A program made the translations under genes and the position numbers. From Halomonas saccharevitans (GTDB lineage Bacteria > Pseudomonadota > Gammaproteobacteria > Pseudomonadales > Halomonadaceae), in contig NZ_FPAQ01000013.1 in the NCBI RefSeq assembly GCF_900116405.1, positions 1 to 64,000 on the forward strand: DNA of 64,000 nucleotides. Direction: 5' to 3'. This document shows, in pieces, positions 18,948-27,410 of this stretch. Numbering within the stretch: the first letter of the stretch is position 1; every line of letters begins with the position of its first letter. The notes below the pieces were generated by a model. It made no database searches. It was not told the DNA's origin and worked only from the letters and a program-made list of their open reading frames with translations.

Positions 18948-19712
18948 CTAGGACGGCAGGTCGAAGAGCCGTCGGGCGGTGGCGGTACTCGCCGCCGCCA
19001 CCCGCTCCTCCGACTGGCCGCGAAGCTCGGCCACCGTGCGGCATATCTCGGCGACTCGCGCCGGCTCGTTGCGCTCTCCCTGATAGCCGGCCAGCGGCAT
19101 ATCGGGGCTGTCGGTCTCCAGCACGTAACCGTCGTCCGGCAGCGAGGCCACGGCGCGTTGCACGCGCTTGGCGCGCTCGAAGGTCGTCGCCCCGCCGAGC
19201 CCCAGGGTGAAGCCGAGATCGAGGAACTTTTTCGCCTGCTCGGGCGAGCCGGCGAAGGCGTGGATCAGCCCACCCGCCGGCAGGTCGAGCTGACGCAGCC
19301 GCTTGGCGACACGGTCGTTGGCCTGCACGCAGTGGATCACCACCGGCAGCGTCCTTTCCTTGGCCAGGCGCAGCTGGGCGTCGAAGAAGCGCCACTGGGC
19401 GTCCCAGCTGTCGGCAAAACGCGCATCGATGCCGCACTCCCCGACCGCCACGATCTCCGGATGATCGTCCAACCACTGCGCCAGCGCTTTGAGATCGCCC
19501 GGCGCATGCTCGTCCATGAAGTAGGGATGCAGCCCCAGGCAGATGCTGACGTCCTCGCGTTTCCCCAGCGCCAGCACTCGCCCCCAGTGCTCACGGGTCG
19601 TCCCTGGCACCACGCAATGCGCGACGCCCACCGCCCTGGCCCGCTCAATCACCAACTCGCGGTCGGCATCGAAATCGGGGAAATCCAGGTGGCAGTGGGC
19701 GTCGATCAGCAT
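18948..19712 (-). CDS. TatD-family metal-dependent hydrolase (YjjV-like)
   Basis: 254-residue TIM-barrel hydrolase. The metal site begins with DAHCHLD (His-x-His near residues 6-8), continues with VGECGID and VVIHCVQAN, and ends with LETDSPDMP. TatD proteins act as 3'-5' DNases or deoxyribonucleases in DNA repair or turnover; YjjV is a paralogue of unknown substrate. The start at 19712 gives the family N-terminus MLIDAHCH directly. Confidence 0.88.
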   Translation of the reverse strand: MLIDAHCHLDFPDFDADRELVIERARAVGVAHCVVPGTTREHWGRVLALGKREDVSICLGLHPYFMDEHAPGDLKALAQWLDDHPEIVAVGECGIDARFADSWDAQWRFFDAQLRLAKERTLPVVIHCVQANDRVAKRLRQLDLPAGGLIHAFAGSPEQAKKFLDLGFTLGLGGATTFERAKRVQRAVASLPDDGYVLETDSPDMPLAGYQGERNEPARVAEICRTVAELRGQSEERVAAASTATARRLFDLPS

Positions 19713-19789
19713 GAGCAGTCTCTGCGGTTAGGGAAGCCTTGGCAGGCGGCTGATCCGGCGGCAGGCCCCGGGGTGCCGGACCATCGCGG

Positions 19790-19880
19790 AGGCGCTGTGA
19801 ACCCGTCCCTGGGCGCTACATTTGCCATCCATGGCAAATGACCTCCGCTTCGTCCTGTCCCCGGCGCCGCCGGCTTGGAA
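19790..19880. repeat. REP-like intergenic repeat with perfect hairpin
   Basis: The stretch between tatD and prfC contains CATTTGCCAT and ATGGCAAATG (19819-19840), a perfect 10-bp inverted repeat separated by CC. It is flanked by GTGAACCCGTCCCTGGGCGC and CCGCTTCGTCCTG. This layout, with a conserved GGGCGC side and a variable hairpin, resembles short interspersed repeats of gammaproteobacterial chromosomes. No second copy is seen in this window. Confidence 0.45.
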
Positions 19881-19910
19881 GTATCCTGCTCGGCGCTCGG
19901 TGCTTAAAGC

Positions 19911-21500
19911 TCAGTGCTCCCGCGTCGGCTGGAAGCGAATCTCCGGCCAGCGCTCCTGGGTCATCTGCAGGTTGACCCGAGTCGGGGCGATATAGGTCAG
20001 GTAGCCGCCGCCGTCGATGGCCAGGTTGGTGCTGGCCTTGCGCTTGAACTCCTCGAGCTTCTTGGCATCGTCGGAGTAGATCCAGCGCGCGGTGTTGACG
20101 TTCACACCCTCGTAGATGCAATCGACCTTGTACTCCTCCTTGAGGCGGTGGGCGACCACGTCGAACTGCAGGGTACCCACGGCGCCGAGGATCAGATCGT
20201 TGTTGTCCATCGGCATGAAGACCTGGGTCGCACCCTCCTCGGATAGCTGCTGGAGGCCCTTCTGCAACGCCTTCATCTTCAGCGGATCCTTGAGGCGCAC
20301 GCGCTTGAACAGCTCTGGCGCAAAGTGCGGGATGCCGGTGAAGCGCATGTCCTCGCCCTGGGTGAAGGTGTCGCCGATCTGGATGGTGCCGTGGTTGTGC
20401 AGGCCGATGATGTCACCGGGCCACGCCTCCTCCACCTGAGCGCGATCCGAGGCCATGAAGGTCAGGGCGTCGGCAATCTTGATGTCCTTGCCGATGCGCA
20501 CGTGGCGCATCTTCATGTTCTTCTCGTACTTGCCCGAGCAGACCCGCAGGAAGGCGATGCGGTCGCGATGGTTGGGGTCCATGTTCGCCTGGATCTTGAA
20601 GACGAAGCCGGTGAAGCGCCCGTCGTCGGCCTCCACCACTCGGGTGTCGGTCTCACGCGCCTGGGGCGGCGGCGCATACTCGACGAAGCCGTCGAGCATC
20701 TCGCGCACCCCGAAGTTGCCCATGGCAGTACCGAAGTAGACCGGCGTCAGTTCGCCGCGGCGATAGGCCTCGAGATCGAACTCATGCGAGGCCCCGCGTA
20801 CCAGCTCGACCTCCATGCGCAGCTCCTCGGCCTGCTCCTCGCCGAGCACCTCGTCCACCTCGGGGCTGTCGAGCCCCTCGATGCGCTTGTCCTCGGGGAT
20901 GCGGTTGCCCTGCCCCTGGGTGTAGAGGTGGATGACGTCGTTGTAGAGGTGGTAGACGCCCCGGAAGTGCCGCCCCATGCCGATCGGCCAGGTCATGGGC
21001 GCGCACTGGATGTTGAGCACCTCCTCGACCTCGTCCATCACCTCGACGGGGTCACGGGTGTCGCGGTCCATCTTGTTGACGAAGGTGAGGATCGGCGTGG
21101 TGCGCAGGCGACACACCTCCATCAGCTTGATGGTACGCGCCTCGACGCCCTTGGCGCCGTCGATCACCATCAGCGCCGAGTCCACCGCGGTCAGGGTGCG
21201 ATAGGTGTCCTCGGAGAAGTCCTCGTGGCCCGGCGTGTCGAGCAGGTTGACGATGCGCCCGCCATAGGGGAACTGCATCACCGAGGTGGTCACTGAGATG
21301 CCGCGCTCCTGCTCCATCTTCATCCAGTCGGAGGTGGCGTGGCGGTCGTCGCGCTTGCTCTTGACGGAACCGGCCAGCTGGATGGCGTTTCCGAACAGCA
21401 GCATCTTCTCGGTGATGGTGGTCTTGCCGGCGTCGGGGTGCGAGATGATCGCGAAGGTGCGGCGCAGCCCGGTTTCATGGGCGAGGGTCGAGTTGGACAT
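19911..21500 (-). CDS. prfC: Peptide chain release factor 3
   Basis: Translational GTPase, 529 residues, the same length as E. coli RF3, that recycles RF1/RF2 after peptide release. G-box motifs are clear: G1 [10 protein letters not shown]3 DTPGHEDF and G4 NKMD. The ATG at 21500 (MSNSTLAHE) is used; about 50 more in-frame upstream codons have no family likeness. It is divergent from the hip module. Confidence 0.96.
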   Translation of the reverse strand: MSNSTLAHETGLRRTFAIISHPDAGKTTITEKMLLFGNAIQLAGSVKSKRDDRHATSDWMKMEQERGISVTTSVMQFPYGGRIVNLLDTPGHEDFSEDTYRTLTAVDSALMVIDGAKGVEARTIKLMEVCRLRTTPILTFVNKMDRDTRDPVEVMDEVEEVLNIQCAPMTWPIGMGRHFRGVYHLYNDVIHLYTQGQGNRIPEDKRIEGLDSPEVDEVLGEEQAEELRMEVELVRGASHEFDLEAYRRGELTPVYFGTAMGNFGVREMLDGFVEYAPPPQARETDTRVVEADDGRFTGFVFKIQANMDPNHRDRIAFLRVCSGKYEKNMKMRHVRIGKDIKIADALTFMASDRAQVEEAWPGDIIGLHNHGTIQIGDTFTQGEDMRFTGIPHFAPELFKRVRLKDPLKMKALQKGLQQLSEEGATQVFMPMDNNDLILGAVGTLQFDVVAHRLKEEYKVDCIYEGVNVNTARWIYSDDAKKLEEFKRKASTNLAIDGGGYLTYIAPTRVNLQMTQERWPEIRFQPTREH

Positions 21501-21858
21501 TGCGTCTCGTCGCTGATTGATGCACATCCGGCCGGGGGTCGGGTCCGGCCGGCGCGTGTCGGTGTCTATCGGTATCGTGAATGCGACGATTGTACCGTCA
21601 GGCTCGGATTCTGTCGCCGGTCGTCGACCAGGCCGCCAGACCACCGGCAACGGAACGGGGTATCAGATCCGGCTCAAGCCGCGGCGACATGAACACAGCA
21701 GGCCACCCCGATGGGCGCCCGCACACACAATTCGCACTATATTGCCCAAAATATGACCTGTCGGCCAAAATATGAGTAATTTACTGCGCAAGAAATACCG
21801 CCTGCGCTAGACTATGCGCAATACATTGCGCAAACCCATCACCATGCCAGGGCCCACC
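21501..21858. other. Divergent control region between prfC and the hip module
   Basis: A 358-bp stretch with no supported gene. Its left part is ordinary GC-rich leader of prfC. Its right part (about 21730-21840) turns AT-rich and holds the direct repeats described separately as operator sites. The promoter of the hip operon should lie here. Confidence 0.6.
21746..21833 (+). promoter_or_regulatory. Probable HipB operator array
   Basis: Two exact 11-bp direct repeats, CCAAAATATGA, occur at 21746-21756 and 21765-21775 (19-bp spacing). Three copies of TGCGCAA follow at 21785, 21815 and 21827; the last sits in the palindrome TTGCGCAA. The repeats lie just before the toxin gene, where an autorepressing HTH antitoxin would bind. 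Binding itself is inference. Confidence 0.6.
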
Positions 21859-23208
21859 ATGCAGTTGACCCTCCAGATCCATCACCAGGGACAGTGGCAC
21901 GATGCGGCCGTGCTGGAGCTCCCGCATCCGGAGCGCGGCACGCGTGGCCCGGCCCGGTTGGGCTATCTCCAGGCGCATGCCCTGGCCTGGATGTCCCGCG
22001 ATGATGAGCACGCCTGCAGCCTGACCCTGCCGGTCGAGCTGATGATGCGCCACCACGGCGAGCGCTGGTTCGGCTTCCTCGAGGACATCATGCCCGCCGG
22101 GGCGAGCCGCCGTTACTGGATCGCTCACCTCGGCATCCAGGACCTGACGTCCGGCGAGCAGGACAGCGAGCTGCTGCACCGAGGCACCATCGCGCCGGTC
22201 GGCAACCTGCGCATCCGCGAGGCCGTGCCGCCGCGCCCGCCAGGCAGCACGCTGGAGGCACTGCGCTTCCCACTCAGCGATGTCATCGAGCGGCATACCG
22301 ACTTCCTGGAGTACGCCCAGCAGATGGGCGCCGCCAGCGGCGGGGCCACCGGCGCCGGCGGTGAGGCGCCCAAGCTGCTGGTGCGTCGCACGGCGGGCGA
22401 CGAGGTCTGGATCGACACCTGGCAGGACGACCCGACGACCCTCGACCCGCACTTCCTGGTCAAGTTTCCCCGCGGCCAGCGCGGGGACGACGACTGCGAC
22501 ATCCTGCGCGCCGAATACCATTACTACCGTGAGCTGGCCGAGCTGGGCATCGATACCGTCTCGCTCCAGGGCCTGCAGCTGAGCGAAGGCGAGCGCTATC
22601 CCTCGCTGTGGCTGCCCCGCTTCGATGTCGAGGTACGCGACGGCCGGCTGTGTCGCTTCGGCCTGGAGTCCGTCTATGCGCTGCTCGGCGTGGCCCCGGG
22701 CTCCCACCTTCGCCACCCGGCGGTACTGGAGCGGCTGGTCACCCTGCTCGAGCGCCAGCACCGGGTCCGGGAGCTGGGCGAGGCCTTCGACCGAGAAGCG
22801 TTCGTGATCGAATGGGTCAAGCGCGACCTGCTCAACGTGGCTTTCGGCAACTCCGACAACCATGGGCGCAATGCGGCCCTGCTCAAGCGCCCGGAAGGCA
22901 TCTGGCACGCCCCGGTCTACGACTTCGCGCCCATGAAGGCCGACCCGGAGGGCGTGACGCGCACCACCCAGTGGGGCGCTCCGCTGGAACAGGGCGGCGA
23001 CTTCGACTGGCCCGCCATCGCCCGGGCGCTCGGTGGCCTGGTCGACCCCGATCGCCTGATGGCCGAGCTGGAGGACCTCGGCAGGCGCCTGCAAGGCCTG
23101 GCGGAGCGGCTCGCGGCGCGCGGCGTGCCGGAAGGAATCCTGACTCGGCCGGCCGTGGGCCTTGGTCACCTTGATCAACGGCTGAAACGCTGGGGACTGG
23201 CACCATGA
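21859..23208 (+). CDS. hipA: HipA-family serine/threonine kinase toxin
   Basis: About 449 residues from the ATG at 21859. The kinase core shows the phosphate-binding stretch GEAPKLLV, the catalytic loop FGNSDNHGRN with Asp333, and the metal-binding VYDFAPM with Asp355. These match Asp309 and Asp332 of E. coli HipA, which phosphorylates GltX and induces dormancy. The target here is unknown. Earlier ATG codons at 21814 and 21844 fall in or next to the operator repeats and lack a ribosome-binding site; 21859 also has only a weak one. The HTH partner overlaps its stop by four bases (ATGA). Confidence 0.82.
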   Translation: MQLTLQIHHQGQWHDAAVLELPHPERGTRGPARLGYLQAHALAWMSRDDEHACSLTLPVELMMRHHGERWFGFLEDIMPAGASRRYWIAHLGIQDLTSGEQDSELLHRGTIAPVGNLRIREAVPPRPPGSTLEALRFPLSDVIERHTDFLEYAQQMGAASGGATGAGGEAPKLLVRRTAGDEVWIDTWQDDPTTLDPHFLVKFPRGQRGDDDCDILRAEYHYYRELAELGIDTVSLQGLQLSEGERYPSLWLPRFDVEVRDGRLCRFGLESVYALLGVAPGSHLRHPAVLERLVTLLERQHRVRELGEAFDREAFVIEWVKRDLLNVAFGNSDNHGRNAALLKRPEGIWHAPVYDFAPMKADPEGVTRTTQWGAPLEQGGDFDWPAIARALGGLVDPDRLMAELEDLGRRLQGLAERLAARGVPEGILTRPAVGLGHLDQRLKRWGLAP

Positions 23209-23540
23209 AAACCGACACCCTGACCCCCGAGGCCCGGGAAGCCGCCCTGCTGGAGCAGCTGCGCCAGTTACTGCGCGGGGAGCTCAGCGAAGGCCAGGTG
23301 CTGCGCTACCTGCGCCGCGAGGTGCTGGGCATGTCCCAGGGCGACTACGCACGGCTCGTCGGCATCAGCCGACGCACCCTCTCCGACATCGAACGCGACG
23401 CCGGCAACGCTTCCATGGCCAGCATGGACCGCGTCTTTCGCCCCCTGGGCCTGAGGGTCGGCCTGCTGCCTCGTCAGCCCGCCCTGCTGTCACGGCTCGT
23501 CGCCGATGACGATGAGGCTAGCGCAGCCCACGCTCGATGA
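23205..23540 (+). CDS. hipB: HipB-like HTH antitoxin
   Basis: 111-residue protein with an Xre-type helix-turn-helix around residues 43-70 (GMSQGDYARLVGISRRTLSDIE). It starts inside the last codon of the kinase gene (ATGA overlap), so the two are translationally coupled. In E. coli the antitoxin gene comes first; here the order is reversed. It presumably neutralises the kinase and represses the operon through the repeats upstream. Its 3' end overlaps the end of the convergent next gene by 23 bp. Confidence 0.8.
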   Translation: MKTDTLTPEAREAALLEQLRQLLRGELSEGQVLRYLRREVLGMSQGDYARLVGISRRTLSDIERDAGNASMASMDRVFRPLGLRVGLLPRQPALLSRLVADDDEASAAHAR

Positions 23541-24078
23541 TGCGCAGGGTCTTGTCGTCAATGCCCAGCGCCGCCAGGGGGTCCGCCACCCCCGCCTCCT
23601 CGAGCCAGCGCAGCTGCAAGCGATAGGCCTCGCCCTCCAGGCGCCCCCGGGGACGTGTAGCGGCATCGTCCCGATCGTGGCGCTGGGCATGATGAACCTG
23701 GAAATGATGGACCAGCTCGTGGAGCAGATAGCTCTGGTCGATGAGGTCGTCCAGGTCGAGATCGACGTCCAGGTAGATGATGCCGTCCACGGGGTCGTAG
23801 GCTCCCTTGACCAGGATGCCCAGCGGTTCGGGAAAGTCGGGGAAACAGCGTTGCTGCAGGCTCGCCTGGCTCTCGAATTGCACCCCCGGCAGTACCGGTT
23901 CGCGGTAGTCCGTGCGCAGCGCCAACCAGGCGCTCTGCTCCCGGACGATCCGTGCCGGCGCCGAAATCGAGGGGGGGCCGGGCGACGTGGACGCCACGGC
24001 GGGTGCCGCAGGCAGCGCCAGCAGCAGTATCCGGAGCACGAGCGGTGCGGGCCAGCGGGGCGTGAGCAAAGGCGACAT
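23518..24078 (-). CDS. Secreted protein with HExxH metallopeptidase-like motif
   Basis: 186 residues starting MSPLLTPRWP with a hydrophobic signal sequence (about residues 12-29, APLVLRILLLALPAAPAVAS) and a likely cleavage site. The mature part has a conserved acidic patch (YLDVDLDLDDL) followed by LLHELVHHFQVHH, a His120-Glu121-x-x-His124 zinc motif. The DUF6647-type secreted proteins have a similar layout; the assignment is by eye. GAGGT precedes the ATG at 24078. It may be a periplasmic zinc protease or a lookalike. It is convergent with hipB. Confidence 0.6.
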   Translation of the reverse strand: MSPLLTPRWPAPLVLRILLLALPAAPAVASTSPGPPSISAPARIVREQSAWLALRTDYREPVLPGVQFESQASLQQRCFPDFPEPLGILVKGAYDPVDGIIYLDVDLDLDDLIDQSYLLHELVHHFQVHHAQRHDRDDAATRPRGRLEGEAYRLQLRWLEEAGVADPLAALGIDDKTLRIIERGLR

Positions 24079-24308
24079 GCCGACCTCGCAATGGTTGGGC
24101 AAGCAAGCGCCGGCGACCGGCCGCACGGTATTCCCGAGCCCCGACGGCCGACGCGGCGGCGACACTTCACCAGTCTAGCCGCCGAGCGTGCACACCACCC
24201 GGGGTGTCGCGGCGACGGACATGGGCAGCTGGCCAGTGCCCCCCGATAGACGTCATCCTGTCGAGTGATGAAGGATACTCAGGTTCACCGCTACCGCGAG
24301 GAGGCTCC

Positions 24309-24812
24309 ATGCCATCAGGGATCGATTTCCGCATCGATTTTCAGGACCCCGACGAGGCAGATCGCTGGCATGCCATCAACGACGGCGTGATGGGCGGGGT
24401 CTCTCAGGGTGGAATGCAGACCGCCGCGGGCACCGGCGTCTTCACCGGCCGTCTGTCGCTCGAACACGGCGGCGGCTTCGCCTCGGTGCGCCGGGAACCC
24501 GGCGACCCGGCCTTGGGCGACGCTCGCGGGATGCGTCTCCACGTGCGCGGCGACGGCCGCACCTACCAGCTGCGGCTGCGCACCGACCGCCTCTTCGAGG
24601 GGGCGGCCTATCGCGCCCGGTTCACCACCACGGGCGAGTGGCAGAGCCTCGATCTTGACTGGGGCGACTTCGAGGCGGTCTTCCGCGGCCGGCGGCTGGA
24701 GGATGCCCCGCCACTCGCGCCGCAGGATATTCGCCAGCTCGGCTTCCTGATCGCCGACCGTCGCGAGGGGGAGTTCCGGCTGGAGATCGCCTCCCTCGAG
24801 GCGCTGGCATGA
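24309..24812 (+). CDS. CIA30-domain protein
   Basis: 167-residue protein with the CIA30/NDUFAF1-like fold: FRIDFQDPDEADRWHAINDGVMGGVS at the start in parts, then YQLRLRTDRL and EWQSLDLDWGDF. Members in bacteria are of unknown function; the mitochondrial relative helps assemble complex I. GAGGAGG precedes the ATG at 24309. The DCC-family gene overlaps its stop by four bases, so they form an operon. Confidence 0.8.
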   Translation: MPSGIDFRIDFQDPDEADRWHAINDGVMGGVSQGGMQTAAGTGVFTGRLSLEHGGGFASVRREPGDPALGDARGMRLHVRGDGRTYQLRLRTDRLFEGAAYRARFTTTGEWQSLDLDWGDFEAVFRGRRLEDAPPLAPQDIRQLGFLIADRREGEFRLEIASLEALA

Positions 24813-25213
24813 CGCGACGGGAAACGTCTCGACCCGACATGACGCTGGTCTATGACGGCGAGTGTCCGATGTGTCGCCGGTTCGTGCGCCTGCAGCGGCT
24901 GCGTCGCGACGTCGGCGAGCTGGAACTGGTCGATGCACGAGAGCAGAGTGCCGCGCGCCGCGAACTGAGCGCGCTCGGCATCGACCTGGACGAGGGATTC
25001 GCGCTGCGCATCGGCGAACAGTGGATCCACGGCAGCGAGGCCCTACATCGCTTGGCGCTGATGAGCACACGCAGCGGCCTCTTCAACCGGCTGATGGCGA
25101 GGCTCTTCGCCTCCCCGAGCCGCACCGCTCGGCTCTATCCCTGGCTGCGCGCCTGCCGGGCCGCCCTGCTGCGTCTGCTGAGGCGCGGACCCATCGGCAA
25201 TCTCCGGCGCTGA
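24809..25213 (+). CDS. DCC-family thiol-disulfide oxidoreductase-like protein (DUF393)
   Basis: 134 residues beginning with MTRRETSRPDMTLVYDGECP in part. The family motif DGECPMCRRF carries the DxxCPxC cysteine pair thought to act in thiol-disulfide exchange. An alternative start at the internal Met (residue 11) would match the family N-terminus better. It begins in an ATGA overlap with the CIA30 gene. Function is not established for the family. Confidence 0.82.
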   Translation: MTRRETSRPDMTLVYDGECPMCRRFVRLQRLRRDVGELELVDAREQSAARRELSALGIDLDEGFALRIGEQWIHGSEALHRLALMSTRSGLFNRLMARLFASPSRTARLYPWLRACRAALLRLLRRGPIGNLRR

Positions 25214-25335
25214 GCCTCGATGATCGCCCACGTCATTAGCGCCTCATCGGGGTCGGTCATCAGACGGCTCACCTCAAAAAGCGGCTAACTCGACGTGGAC
25301 GGACCTCATCGGCACAGGCTTTGCCAGGACAGGCC

Positions 25336-26001
25336 TTACCAAGGCAGCGTTTCGCCATTGCTGTGCCAGAAGCCGCCGCTGGTCGCGAGCGTCAGCGCCT
25401 CGATGCGCGCGGCGATGCCGTCGGCGGCCTCCTCCGGGCTGATCAGGCCACCGAAGTTGACCATGCGGGTCTGCACGTAGCCCGGGTGAAGCTGGGCCAC
25501 GGCGATGCCGCGGGGCGCCAGGTCCACCGCCAGCGACTTGCCGAAGGCGTTCAGCGCCGCCTTGGAGGCGCGGTAGCCGTAGCGCCCGCCGGAGTCGTTG
25601 TTGGCGATCGAGCCCATGCGGCTGGTGATGTTGGCGATCTTGGCGCCCTCGCCAAGCCGCGGCAGCAGGGCCTCGGTGACCCGCAGCGGGGCATAGGCGT
25701 TGATCTCCATCTGCGCGCGCATGGCGTCGAAATCGAGCTCGCCCAGCGACTCGTCGTGGAGCAACCCGGCGTTGTTGATCAGAAGATCCAGCGGCTGGTC
25801 CGCGAGCGACTCGGCCAGGCGCGCCACCTCCGCCTCGCGGGTCACGTCGATGCCGTCGATGACCCGATGAGCCACCTCGGCGAGCTCGTCGGAGCCCGCG
25901 CGACAGGCACCGATCACCTGCCAGCCTGCCCGGTGATAGTGGCGCGCCAGCGCCAGGCCGACGCCGCGATTGGCGCCCGTGATCAGGACGGTGGAAGCCA
26001 T
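25336..26001 (-). CDS. Short-chain dehydrogenase/reductase
   Basis: 221-residue SDR. The cofactor motif TGANRGVG is near residues 8-15, NNAG near 76-79, and the catalytic Tyr143-x-x-x-Lys147 in YGYRASK. The C-terminus (GGFWHSNGETLPW) resembles C-factor/YciK-like SDRs. The substrate is unknown. The aldo-keto reductase gene lies 66 bp upstream on the same strand, so the two reductases may be co-expressed. Confidence 0.85.
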   Translation of the reverse strand: MASTVLITGANRGVGLALARHYHRAGWQVIGACRAGSDELAEVAHRVIDGIDVTREAEVARLAESLADQPLDLLINNAGLLHDESLGELDFDAMRAQMEINAYAPLRVTEALLPRLGEGAKIANITSRMGSIANNDSGGRYGYRASKAALNAFGKSLAVDLAPRGIAVAQLHPGYVQTRMVNFGGLISPEEAADGIAARIEALTLATSGGFWHSNGETLPW

Positions 26002-26067
26002 GTGTTCTCCTCGATGTGCCGTTGGTGCGGTTCATGTCTGTCGTTCGCCCACCGGAGCCGGCCGGGA

Positions 26068-26877
26068 TCAATCCCAGTCGGGGGCGAAGTCGGGATCGGC
26101 GATCCGTTCGCCGCGATCCAGGCCGGCAATGGCCGCGAGCTCCTCCTCGCTCAGCGTGAGGTCGAGGGCGGCGAGGTTGCTCGCCAGATGCTCACGCTTT
26201 GTGGAGGACGGAATGGTCACCACGCCGTGGGCGCGGGTCCAGGCCAGGGCCACCTGAGCCGGCGTGGCATCGTGAGCCTCGGCGATGCGCGCCAGGGTGG
26301 CGTCTTCCATCACCTTGCCCACGGCCAGTGGCATGTAGCCGGTCACCGTCAGGCCGCGGGATTGGCAGTGCGCCACCACATCGCGGTTCTGCAGGAAGGG
26401 ATGCACCTCGACCTGGTTGGTCAGCAGGGACTCCGGCCCGAGGATCTCCAGCGCCTTGTCGACCTGGGCGATGGTGAAGTTGGAGACGCCGATATGGCGC
26501 GCCTGGCCGGCCTCGCGTACCTCGCACAGGGCATTGAGGTAGTCGGCCATGGGCACTTCGTCATCGGGTGACGGCCAGTGGATCAGCAGCAGGTCGACGT
26601 AGTCGGTGCCAAGCTTATCCAGGCTCTCGCGCACGCTTTCCTTGAGCGCGCCGGGCTCGAGCCGGTCGTGCCACACCTTGGTCGTCAGGAACAGCGACTC
26701 GCGCGGCACCTCGCTCTCGGCGAGGGCGGCGCCCACGTCCTGCTCGTTCTCGTACATCTGGGCGGTATCGATATGCCGATAGCCCAGCGCCAGGGCGTCG
26801 TGGATCACCTGCTTGAGGGTGTCGCCCTTCAGGCGAAAGGTGCCGAGGCCGGGATTGGGCAGCGGGGTCGTGCTCAT
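26068..26877 (-). CDS. dkgB: Aldo/keto reductase, DkgB-like
   Basis: 269-residue NADPH-dependent reductase. The catalytic tetrad is visible as Asp37, Tyr42, Lys67 and His100, within HIDTAQMYENE, TTKVW and LLLIHWPSP. The sequence runs in parallel with E. coli DkgB, including IGVSNFTI and TIPSSTKREHL. Likely substrates are methylglyoxal and other reactive aldehydes or 2,5-diketogluconate. Its promoter lies in the large shared intergenic region with nhaD, which holds repeat arrays. Confidence 0.88.
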   Translation of the reverse strand: MSTTPLPNPGLGTFRLKGDTLKQVIHDALALGYRHIDTAQMYENEQDVGAALAESEVPRESLFLTTKVWHDRLEPGALKESVRESLDKLGTDYVDLLLIHWPSPDDEVPMADYLNALCEVREAGQARHIGVSNFTIAQVDKALEILGPESLLTNQVEVHPFLQNRDVVAHCQSRGLTVTGYMPLAVGKVMEDATLARIAEAHDATPAQVALAWTRAHGVVTIPSSTKREHLASNLAALDLTLSEEELAAIAGLDRGERIADPDFAPDWD

Positions 26878-27410
26878 GGGCTCTGCTCCTCGTGTCGAGC
26901 GCTGCGTTTCGCGCTGAACCGGTGGCGCAGTGCATGTCGGGCATGCCGCGCCGATCCTGTCTAGGTGCGGGGAGACGCGTCGATTTCAAGGGTCGATCTC
27001 AAGGGGCGCTGTCTGACCTACGCCCTGGCCGAGCCAGTGCCGACCAAGCGCGAGACGCTTAGCGCCGCGGCGTGACCGTCGATGGCACCGCCCGTTCTGC
27101 CGCTCGCGATGCCCGTAGTGAAGGACGCTCGAGGATCGCTTGAGGTGCCCTCGAGGTGCTCTTGAGATGCTCTTTGGATGCTCTTGAGAATGCCTTAAGA
27201 AACTCTTAAGGAAACGCCGCGATACTCCGCCTGCGCGCGTCAGGCCCTTGCCTGCTGTCTGCCGGCATCGCGACTGCCGATGTCCGGGCCCCGAAGGGCC
27301 GCCGACGGCGCTGGCGAAGGCCCGTTTCCAGTTGCGAGCAAACGGTTCGCCCCCTATCATTCTCGCTCCAGCCTCCCCGCTCACCCTCCTCCCCGGGAAA
27401 TTTCACTCCG
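26878..27410. other. 533-bp divergent intergenic region between dkgB and nhaD
   Basis: No supported gene. It contains a two-unit 13-bp tandem repeat at 26979-27004 on the dkgB side and an eight-unit 11-bp array at 27128-27215 on the nhaD side. Both are built from CTTGAG-like words. The rest is unremarkable GC-rich sequence with no terminator. Confidence 0.7.
27128..27215 (+). promoter_or_regulatory. Tandem array of eight 11-bp units upstream of nhaD
   Basis: Eight contiguous 11-bp units, each beginning CTT, CTC or CTTT-like and close to CTTGAGGTGCT, run without gaps: CTCGAGGATCG, CTTGAGGTGCC, CTCGAGGTGCT, CTTGAGATGCT, CTTTGGATGCT, CTTGAGAATGC, CTTAAGAAACT and CTTAAGGAAAC. The 11-bp period puts each unit on the same face of the helix, as in sites for PhoB/OmpR-type response regulators. 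The end lies 195 bp before the nhaD start. The regulator is not known. Confidence 0.65.
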
